Assembly: GCF_002127325.2 (NCBI RefSeq)
Contig: NC_035448.2
Location: 60,379,577-60,443,576, forward strand
DNA from: Helianthus annuus
Taxonomy: Eukaryota; Streptophyta; Magnoliopsida; Asterales; Asteraceae
Reading direction: 5' to 3'
DNA length: 64,000 bases
Position numbers and translations under genes: made by a program. Shown piece by piece: positions 50,739 through 59,990 of the stretch (position 1 is the first letter of the stretch; every line of letters begins with the position of its first letter). Under the pieces are notes generated by a model. The model ran no database searches, was not told where the DNA came from, and was given only the letters and a program-made list of their open reading frames with translations.

Positions 50739-52846
50739 GCATTTGGCTGACTAGAAGTTGATGCTGCTTTGAAATAACTAAAGTCTTATGTTTTTGTTGC
50801 TTTTGTTTTCCTTGAACTCTAAAACAATTTGGTTGGTTTATAAATAAAACGTTGTTCACAATTCTGATGTACAAAAACAAATGTAGTAATATATGTGTAT
50901 GGCATACCCCTACGATACCGACGCCAAAGAACTGTGTTCTTTGCAAAACCAACTACTCTTGTAGTTCCACCATTCATGTGATTGCTCGCGATCTCCATGA
51001 AAATCCTAAGTACTCGTTTCATTTTAAGAAATGAAGTACAAGATACAAGTTACAATCTTGGACGATTACTCAAAGTATCACTTTAAATCCTTTCTTGGAT
51101 AACTAAGGGTATTTTTTTCAATCTCATGAGATATGTCTATGTCCATATCATTACATTCTAGTTTTCATAACGACATGCATAGTATGTGTTTTCAAAACAT
51201 CCTTCATGATTTCAAAGACATTTCATATGATTTAAAAACATTTTAACATAGTATAATTACTAAATATACCAAGTGCATAATTTCAAAAACATTATCCATG
51301 TTTCCAAAAACCTTATACATGATTTCAAAACCATCTCACATGATCTTAAAACATTTTATAAACATATTTACCTAATACACCTACCATATGATTTCAAAAG
51401 TATTACGTAAGGTTTCAAAAACATTAAAACACATTTCCAAAGAACCCCATGCATAGTTTTCAAGAAACACTCTGCTCGCATGTTGATTTAACGTACGTAG
51501 TGCACGACCTCCAAATTCCGCTTCATATGTCGCCTTGGCATATCTAGCACCTTAACTTCATGAACACTTTACCTCATGTATTGACTTAAGCACATCTAGT
51601 ACAAGGTTTCGAAACATCTCCCGCTACACGAATTTCAAAATCCTTATTGGATCTTCCTATCTTCATAATTTGATCCTTGTGGATGTTTAAAGCGCAAAAT
51701 CAGAGTCCTTAATTGGATTCTTTGTATGCTTTAATACGTATATTACGATTCAATAAGGACAAAGCAGAATTCCTATTAAGATCTTCCTATCTTCATAGTT
51801 AGATTCTTGAGGATGTTTAAAGTACTAATTAACTTCCATGGATTGGATTCCTAGTGTACTTTAAATACACATGTACAAAACAATAACGAGTTGACAAACA
51901 AATTAATAACAAGTTGATAACAAATTGAAAACCAAGTTAAGCAATTATGTGTTTATTTGTTTATGTGTTTTTATGTAATCCGAATATTCGTTATCCAAAT
52001 CCTCGTAGAATCTCCCATATCCTCATATGAGGGATTCATAGAAGGATATTCAAAGGTACTACCTTAAATCCTTAATGGGCTTCTATGTAATAGTTAAGAC
52101 CCTTGGATTATAAAGTACTATTCCAAATTTAAAGAGGCCCCTTGGGTGGTCTGGTTAAAAAGATTGATTCGTCAATCTAGTTAAAGATGTCATGTGATGA
52201 TGTAGCTGAAAAGACTCTTTGGTGGTCTATTTAAAGAGATCATTTGTTGATCTAATTAAAAGGACCCTATGGTGGTCTAGTCACAATCATCACATGTTTA
52301 TTCGTTTGATTTTCTTCCCATACACATTATAAAATACACTATGCGGACTGTGCAAGGAATTACATAATTATGGATGCATACATAATTATGGAATTCGGTG
52401 CACAGAAACCACAGCAAGTTTTGTCATGTGTAAGAACCCACAGTGATAAGAATAATGAAACATGAACAATATAATGAGGACACGGTAGATACACCAATGG
52501 TGCTTTCCATATATATGAAAGTGTCTCTTATTACATTGCAAGCGTGACGTTATTTAAATTAATAGAAGCTCAGGACCTTGACCAATGTTGTTTTATCTCT
52601 TTGACTTCAAGTTTTGTTTTGAGCTCACACAAGTTTCCTATAATAGCCTTCACAAGAAACATTCTCTCTACCTGTTGTTCGAGACTTCAGCTTCTTGTCG
52701 AATTGACACGCTCTTTACATTTTACTACAGCAGGGACATCATTTTGACAATTTCATGGCACTCTAGAGGTTTGGTACAACCATACACAAACTCATCAGAA
52801 TGGAGTTTAAATCTTCGGATCTAAACCCTTCACTATAAACAACAGA
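50739..52846 (+). other. E4 internal region without pol
   Basis: About 2.1 kb with no open frame above 90 codons and no RT, integrase or RNase H motifs. Two parts resemble LTR sequence: many 'CATGATTTCAAAAACATT' variants at about 51170-51460, and at 52483-52530 GGTAGATACACCAATGGTG plus TTCCATATATATGAAAG. The latter matches the GTGGATACACCG...TTCCTATATATA segment of the S1 (about 4107) and E4 (about 48822) LTRs. I read this as filler that replaced pol. Confidence 0.65.
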
Positions 52847-52969
52847 CTGGTACGAATAACAAAAGCTTACTGGAAATCCAAACGTGACCCAAAGATTCTA
52901 CTTAGGGAACAGAGGATTTATTTGAAAGAAAAACACCCACATCTACTCTCACAAATTTCCTCTAAATAA
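52847..52969 (+). pseudogene. E4 scrap of polyprotein C-terminus
   Basis: Forty codons ending TAA at 52967-52969. Residues KAYWKSKRDPKILLREQ and LKEKHPHLL line up with the E3 tail [16 protein letters not shown] and MKEKYPQLF. This shows E4 descends from a normal chromovirus by internal deletion. Confidence 0.7.
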
Positions 52970-53003
52970 ATTTCGGGACGAAATTTCCTAAAGTAAGGGA
53001 GAC
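52970..53003 (+). promoter_or_regulatory. E4 palindrome and polypurine tract
   Basis: AAATTTCGGGACGAAATTT, then CCTAAAGTAAGGGAGAC, directly before TGTGACACCTG of the 3' LTR. It is the same palindrome as in E3, base for base. Confidence 0.75.
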
Positions 53004-54039
53004 TGTGACACCTGTGCTTGCGTAATCATTAATTAAACTCTGAACAGTTTAATTATCAATGAAACAAAGTATTTTGATTCCTATATTTTTTTATTTATGT
53101 TTGACAATTTCTCATTTCAATCCTTGTTCGATTTCAAACTCTAAATCGCTTTCTTGAAAGTTATACACAAACTGATGCGTAAACGTAATCAGTTTAACAC
53201 GACAAACACTTCGAAACATCAATATAAGCTTAACATACCTTAAATAACCTTTACATAACTTAGAAATAAGTTTTGAAGGGTTTGGTATGGCTAAAACAAG
53301 TTTATTCGCTCTCAGGGACTATTTGCATCAAACTGCAAAAGTCTACCGATTCGTATAGAAACGTACCTTCCAGAACATGATCATAAGTTAAACATACCAT
53401 AAATATCCTTTACATAGCTTAGAAATAGGCTTTGAGGGGTTCGGTATGCCAAAATAAACTTATTTGATCAAAGACTAAAAGCGTCAAAAAGTGAATAAGT
53501 TTGCATTTACGCGCATATCTTACGTTCTGAACATATCCGGACATCCAAAAATTTTTGTAATCATTAAAATATTTTATTTTAGTAATTGGAATGCTAAAAT
53601 ACCATTCGTCGCGTAATTTGGATCGTTTTTCCCGTCCGTTCGTGTTTCGTCATAATTAACCGAATAACGTGACCGTACGACCAAACGAACCGACATCCGA
53701 GATGTTTTCAAGCATATTTCATGTCCCCTATACTTTGATATCATTATTGAGCCTTGAAAATGGGTTAACGAGGCTTAAACGTGTCAAAAACCAAGTTTTA
53801 TGCATGCAGGGACCATTTCTGACATTATGAGATTTTGGTCTCTGGCGGGGCGCGACAGGCCTCTCGCAGGGCGCCACAGACTGATCTGTGCAGAATTTTA
53901 TTTTCTTCAAACAGCAGCTGGTTCCTTTGATTTTAACCATTGTTTTAGCATACTTTGGGCTGGTTTTTGGACTCCCATGGTATTTAAAACCATGTGCCAC
54001 ACATGTATGGCTAGGATCAAAGCTTTAAACACTTAGAAC
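53004..54039 (+). repeat. E4 3' LTR, first 1036 bp
   Basis: Matches 29462-29640 and 40239-41096 of the 5' LTR, including the duplicated GCGGGGCGCSACAG at about 53845-53880, with many scattered differences. Cut at 54039 by Copia-2. Confidence 0.92.
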
Positions 54040-54689
54040 TGTTGGTGCATAATGTCTATCGCCTACATCATCAGTCTAAGTCATGTCAAGTAAATGTAAT
54101 AGGCTAGATTGAAAAGTTAAAGTTTATTGTGTATTAGTGCACTTCGCACGACCTGGGAAGGTCAGGTCGCACAAACTGGAGTTGCCCAGTTCGTGCGGAC
54201 TGGAATGTTGTCTTCGTGCGACCTGGGCAGCCTATATATAGGCATGTTGAGTTTTTCATTTGTAACATTCTGGAGAAGTCTGCCACGAAGTGCTGTCCAT
54301 TTCTCTCCATACGAAAACGTTTATAATCAATGGAAAATCTGTTTAAAGTGTATTTCTACTCTTCTACTCCTATTCTAACATTGATGCAAGGTTTCTAGTC
54401 TGTTTCCGCCTTTCTAGACACCTAGATTTGACTCAGATTGACTCGTATTTATCGAATCTCGATCCTACAAGTGGTATCAGAGCTCAGGATGAGTCAAATC
54501 AGTTGATATCAGTGTTTTGAATGGTTTAGAACTCTATACTGCTACTCTTACTTGGATTTTTGGACGAATTCACGGACAAAATGGACTGAATTTTGGATAT
54601 TATGTGTAAAACACCGTTTTAAACAATCCTACAAAGTTACAGGCCATAAATCACACTAAAACTGATCCAAAAGTGTAAAAAACTTCAAA

Positions 54690-54990
54690 TCGTGTGAAAA
54701 TGATGCTCAGATCGTGCGAAATGAACCAGATCGTTTGAGTTTGTGTCAGATCGTGTGAAATTCTGGTCCAGATCGCACAGATTGGACCAGACCGTTTGAA
54801 AGTTGTTCAGGTCGCATGAAGTGAGCATCCAGATCGTGTGAACTCACCACTTCGCACGAACTGAAATTTCTTTTAGTAAGTTTTTGTCACTTCGCACGGA
54901 TTGGTAGCTCAGATCGTTTGAAACAGTTCAGTTCGTTTGAAACCACTTCGTTCGAAAGTCCAGAAAGTGTGAAAGTCCAATTAGCTTGAA
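54690..54990 (+). repeat. Motif array in the Copia-2 leader
   Basis: About fifteen variants of CAGATCGTNTGAA and CTTCGCACGAA between primer site and gag. The LTR upstream of its TATA box (about 54142-54232) has the same words (TTCGCACGACCTGG, GGTCGCACAAACTGG, TTCGTGCGGACTGG). Confidence 0.72.
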
Positions 54991-55044
54991 AGCCTAATTT
55001 TTCAAAACTTAGAATTTTTTTCGAAACATTTTTCATATTATAAA

Positions 55045-56249
55045 ATGGACAACCAAGAGTTTTACAATGTGTTTTTCAGAGGAGGTATGACTGTTCAAAC
55101 TCCAGCGAGTATAGCCCAAAATGTGAGTATGGAGAACGAACTAGGAACCATGCAAAAACCACCGAAACTGCTCAACATTGAAGAATATTCGGGGTGGCAG
55201 GATAGATTTCGCACGTGGGTTCAGGCGAATCACCTCGAATGTTGGCTGAAAGTTGAAACAAAATATGTAGTTCCTACGAATGAAGTTGGTCTTCCGAAAA
55301 CACTTAACACGTTAACTCCAGCTGAAGCAGAAAGTTTTAAAGCCGAGAAGAAGATGGTCAGTATATTGCAACAGGCAATTAAGGAAGACATTTTGGTACT
55401 GCTACAGCATCAGAATGACGTGCAATCTATTTGGAATGCTCTTAAACTCAAATTTCTTGGAAGTGCTGCAATGATCAAAAGCAAAAAAGGCACTACTGAA
55501 AAAAGAATTCGACATATTTACTGCTATCAGTGGAGAATCAACAAAAGAGTTGATTGAGAGTTATTATCACTTGGTACTGGAGATGAAACATTTGAGTATC
55601 GATAAAACAGATGAAGAGTTGGTTGATAAGTTGGCTGACGCACTACCACAAGAAGTGTGAGGTATGTTCTTAATGGTTTTGAAGAACAACTTGGAATACG
55701 TGGGTTTCAATTTGAGTACGTTTATTAAGAGAATTGAAGCTCATGTGGAAGATGAGTAAAATGAAATCTGCAAACGTACAGCAAGATGTTCAGCTTTATT
55801 ACAAAGGAAGCTCATCTGCCACATCTACTCCGAGTCCAAAGATTCAAACGGCATTCAGTGCAGATTCTTCATCGGGAGTACCTCAAAGCACGTCTAACAA
55901 CAATTTTCACCATTTCCAAATTACGAACCGAATCCTAAGGTTCAGAATGTTCAAGAACAAGTTTCTTCTCAAAGTTCTTCAGGATCGAACAATCAGAGTT
56001 ATAGTCATGGGGTACTGTGCAATATTGTTGTTAACATCAAAAACGGTCAAGATTTTACCGAGACAGCCGCAAAGCAGCATATAGCACTTCTAGCTTCTGT
56101 ACTTGAGTCTTACGAGAGTCTAGTAGCCGGACGAATTGGTAACCCAGACATGACTAAAGAAGATTACGATCAAATTGATCCAGAGGAACTAGAACTCATC
56201 GACATAAAATGGGGTATGGCGAGCATTGTGAGAAGAGCTCAAAGGTTTC
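55045..56249 (+). pseudogene. Copia-2 gag, frameshifted and truncated
   Basis: ATG at 55045 (MDNQEFYNVFFRGG) gives 150 good codons matching Copia-1 gag in layout (PPKLLNIEEYSGWQDRF, IWNALKLKFLGSAAMIKSK). A frameshift near 55480 moves the match to another frame (KEFDIF, DEELVDKLADALPQE), with stops at about 55659 and 55757. Recognisable gag sequence (ASVLESYESLVAGRIGN, MASIVRRAQRF) persists to 56249. No zinc knuckle remains. Confidence 0.85.
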
Positions 56250-57590
56250 TCTTATCATGTGCACGATCCACCGCATCCAAATGATCTTTTAGGCAAATGC
56301 ACGTCTCTATCAATTCGGGAGAGAGCCTTGTTCTTCATATCGACAATACCCTGCCACTAAGAGAAAAAGGCGGATTCCGAAGTTACCATAGAAGCTTGGA
56401 GACTTGGTAAATCACGGGCCATGGCAGATAGAATCGAATATTTTTTAGCCTTTCTCTCCACCAAGCCAAAATATCAAAGCTGTTATAAACTTCGGTAGAC
56501 ATAGTTGATACATAACTTGCATGACTATACCTATTGAGTTCACTTGTTGGGGTGTCACCCCTTTGTCTTTTGTTTGACTAATTCCGAACAATATTCATCA
56601 TAGTCATAACCGAGTCCCATATCGAGCGTCAGGGAGAGCTTGAGCTCGATTCCTGAGACACGTTCATGTGTGTTGTTGGGACATATTTATTTAAACAAAA
56701 ATCATACATATGTTTTAAAGCTTTGTTGAATTTGTCGTTAGTTTTTTTTTTCCAAAGTTGGGTCCCTCTCAAGCATTTTTAAATTGTTAAAACTTTCGTC
56801 AATAAGACGTTCAACCCCCGGACCTCCTTCGCGTAGTACCGAATATACTGCATCTTTACTCATTTCGGGTTGATTACCTTCCGGTGTTTCTTTCGACACC
56901 TTGCAAAATTTATTATTAATATGTTTTTTCAACGTTGAGTTTGACTCACTTTTTAACAAAGCGCTACAAAACTTGCAACACGCCTTCGTAGGTCGTCACT
57001 TATCTCCATCAAATCCCAGTTGTACCAAGTATCCTTGGATCGATTATTTGGAACAACCCCAACAACAAATGGGGCGAATATGGTGAATGTAGAACCTACT
57101 CCAACAGATGATTATGAATTGCTAGCCATTTCGATTGAATAAGATAACAAGAAACTGTAGAAGAAATGCATGGAATCTTGAAATTGTGAACCGAGCGTAT
57201 TTTTGGATGCATTTAAGCGTTTTTTATTTGCATAATCAACCAAAACAACCCACCACTATTTATAGTTGAATTTATGCTAAAAATCGATTTCTAACAACTA
57301 GAAATTTATCCCAATCGTTAGATAGTTGTTTCCCCACGTTTAGAATCGATTTCGGCATTTTCAACAGTAGGAATCGGTTCGGAACAGGTGAGGGTAGGAA
57401 TCGGGTCGGAACCAAAACCAAAAAAAACAAATGGTAGAATCGGGTCCGGCCTATCGGGTATGGACCAGTTCCGATTCCTATCAGGTAGGAATCGGAATCA
57501 GTCCCGGTCTGTTTCACCGTTTCGGGTACGAAACCAGCTTTTTTGTGCACCAATAATGGATTTATATACGGGTATGAGACTAGGTACGAT
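56250..57590 (-). pseudogene. hAT-superfamily transposase remnant, internally deleted
   Basis: On the minus strand the left part (56250-56560) encodes a decayed hAT C-terminal dimerisation domain: FDILAWWRERLKN, LSAMARDLPSLQ, VTSESAFFS, SGRVLSI and LIETCICLKDHLD, spread over two frames. The right part (about 56740-57000) encodes a BED-type zinc finger, KACCKFCSALLKSESNSTLK then HINNKFC, with an in-frame TGA just before it. The catalytic middle is missing. From 57360 to 57560 lie GGAATCGG/CGGTTCGGAACC-type subterminal repeats typical of plant hAT ends. hAT transposases cut and paste their own element. The element 3' end is missing at the junction with Copia-2. Confidence 0.8.
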
Positions 57591-59990
57591 CTTAGTTTAA
57601 CAAAATCTGCTTGTATGGGATTATGTGATACCCGTCGTATTACCTAAACCCGTTTACCCGAATATATTAGTATCTTATATAATTTAATACAATATATAAT
57701 AAGTAGTATGTTAACGTTGTTATAGTTAGTAAAGTTATAGAATTGTTAGAAACCTAGTTAAGTGTTCAATAATTCAAGTGGTTGTCAGGATGAATGTAAC
57801 AGGGTTTTGGGTAATAAACATCACAACTGGTAATTCTAACAACTTGATATCGTTATGCATGCCAATCAGATATGTGTCTATGGGTATTGATAATCTTCGG
57901 TCTCATTCCCGATCAAATATATGTCGGGTAAATACCCATCAGGTATCAAATATACCCATTGGTTTATTAAAAAAATACTCATTAGGATCTTAAAATACAT
58001 TTTTCTTATCCTTCTAATTATTGCATGATTTTATGTTCTTTTTACAACCTAAATATATTATAACTAGTATTAAGTATCCCCGCGTTACGATGTGCGCGTA
58101 AAACTGTGATAAATAGCACCAATGTCACACCACCGCTAGCGACCATCAACACTGAAGTTACGGCGTGTTAATGCAGAGAAATTAGGCCGAAACGTAAAAT
58201 ATAGAAAGTAATAACTAAGTCGATTTAGGACCCGGGCGTTGCGACGGACCTGTTAAACGGGTTAAAAAAACGACATTGAAATGTTGAACCACACACGCAC
58301 GTTGCGTCATATTAACTTGTAAAATATAGAGCGAAGCGTAAAACAAAACGTAAAAAAAACGTTGAACCACAGACGAAAGTTGCGTCAGGTTAACTCGAAA
58401 AATTTAGAACAAAACATGAAACGGGAATTTAGCGAAATATGAAAACTATAGGGGACCAAAGTTTAAAGTAAAAAATTGTTATGTTAAATTGGAAAACATG
58501 AAAACTTTTGAATTAAAAGTAAAAAATCAAGTAACTTTGGGACCAAAAGTGAAATATCATTTTTTTTTAAATCTCCTTATACATAGAGTACAACTTTATA
58601 TATTAAAATGTTGCTAATTTAAAGTAGTTAAATATGATTAATTACATATATATCATTAGCACAATAAAAACTTAAAATATATGAAAATATGAAAAACCTA
58701 TGATAATATAAATCTCAAAAAATAAGTTTATATTTCATATAAGTATAAACAATATTATAAAATACATTTTCCAAAAGAAAAAAAAAACGTTTTTCACATA
58801 ACGAAACTATTCTAAAACTAGTGCTCGATTGTCATCCTTAAGTTTCATAAACGGGCATGTATGATGCTTTGTTGGTATACCCATATACCTGGTGGACATT
58901 GAGTAGCGAGTACCCAACGAATATAAAACTAGAACTGAGATTATTAATAACAGACTTATAATCAACAATGACGAATTCATGATTTTTTTTCATAAAGGGT
59001 AATCACCGCAGGGGGAGGGGGGTTATCTAAACTTTTAAACGAGCGATTATGATTTTTGCATATAACATATGCTAAAAAATTCAAGAGGGCGGCTTCCCCA
59101 TCGCCATATGCACATACGCAACCGATTTCGCTTGATCTTTACTTTTATTTTACAATACGATTATTAAAATATGTATTTAAAAAAAGTTACAATTTATATA
59201 AAAAACACGTTTAGGCACCATTTAAAATATGTATTTAAAATTCGAAAAAGTTACAATTACTATCTGTTAATAGACGGGCTTAAATGAATAGTGCGAGACA
59301 GCCTACTCTTCATTAGATACTTTGGACAGTTGTTGACTCATCATCACCACTAAAAACTCACCACCCACGCGTCTTCATCTTGAGTGATCACCGCTCCTGT
59401 TCAGCTATATAGAACACGCATCTTCATCCTGAGTCACCATCTTCAAGATATAGAGGGAGAGAGAGATATGTGAGATAAGAGAGACGACGGTGGTGGTTGT
59501 TGTCCGTCTTCAAGTGGCCAGGATTCCGCCATGAAACGCTATTGTCGGTGATGTGTTCTTTCAGAACCGCGAGTGGCTGGGCTAAGTTCATGGGTTCCGA
59601 CGGCTAGTAAATTTACATAAAGAAAAACACGTTTAGGCACCATATTTAATTTATAATCCTTTCCTTTATATAATAAAAAAAACACGTTATATACCAAAAT
59701 TCCCTTGGCTTGGGTCACCAAGACTGAATAAAACTCAAATTAAACCCAGTTCAATAACTCTATACCCAAACAGACGGAAAGGAACCGAAACAAACACGCC
59801 GTGAATTCAACGGCCGTCAACCGCCACCACATCTCCGTCGTCCCCAACCCTAACAACAACCAATCACCGATCACTTTCTTCCTTCTTCACAATCTCTACT
59901 CTCTATACACACACATCATTCTACTTCACCACCAATCACCCTCTCAATCATCCTAGATCCACACATCTACTACCAGATCTGGTCAATCAA
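57591..59990. other. Intergenic DNA and promoter region of the auxilin-related gene
   Basis: AT-rich, no credible gene. 57820-58000 and 58840-58930 contain GGGTATNNNTACCC-like dyads that may be hAT debris. 59172-59265 has small local duplications (ATGTATTTAAA...AAAGTTACAATT twice). AAAACACGTTTAGGCACCA occurs at about 59202 and 59624, framing a 400-bp segment. 59465-59490 is GA-rich. From about 59790 to 59990 the sequence is CT/CAC-rich, as expected for a plant 5' untranslated region. TTTATATAATA at about 59667 is the best TATA candidate, but weak. Confidence 0.5.
58270..58430. repeat. Short tandem duplication, about 85-90 bp unit
   Basis: GTTGAACCACACACG...GTTGCGTCATATTAAC and GTTGAACCACAGACG...GTTGCGTCAGGTTAAC are two diverged copies, with AAAATATAGARCGAA tails. 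Similar GCGTTGCGACGG and CCCCGCGTTACG words at 58075-58250 suggest a longer decayed repeat. Confidence 0.55.

Larger units (their letters stand above)
29462..54039 (+). mobile_element. E4: gypsy derivative with 3.6-kb LTRs, gag only, 3' end lost
   Basis: The 5' LTR starts TGTGACACCTGTGCTTACG at 29462 and ends GGGGTGTGACA at 49441, stretched by Copia-1, S2 and S3 (with S4). A primer site follows, then a gag remnant, about 2 kb without pol, a scrap of the polyprotein C-terminus, the palindrome plus purine tract, and a 3' LTR from 53004 that matches the 5' LTR start. The 3' LTR is cut at 54039 by Copia-2, so the outer target duplication cannot be seen. Net of inserts the internal region is only 3.56 kb, so E4 depended on other elements for pol. 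Confidence 0.9.
54040..56249 (+). mobile_element. Copia-2: 5' part of a second SIRE-like Copia element
   Basis: LTR TGTTGGTGCATAATGTC...GATCCTACA (54040-54469, 430 bp), primer site TGGTATCAGAGCTC at 54472, leader, and about 1.2 kb of gag. The similarity to Copia-1 gag ends abruptly at 56249 within a conserved region (RRAQRF), and hAT sequence follows. No 3' LTR or second target duplication is present. TATATATA near 54233 is the LTR promoter. Confidence 0.88.

Noticed and set aside
57272..57553. 93-codon minus-strand frame of Gly-Thr-Pro repeats
   Set aside because: Translation of hAT subterminal repeats, not a protein.
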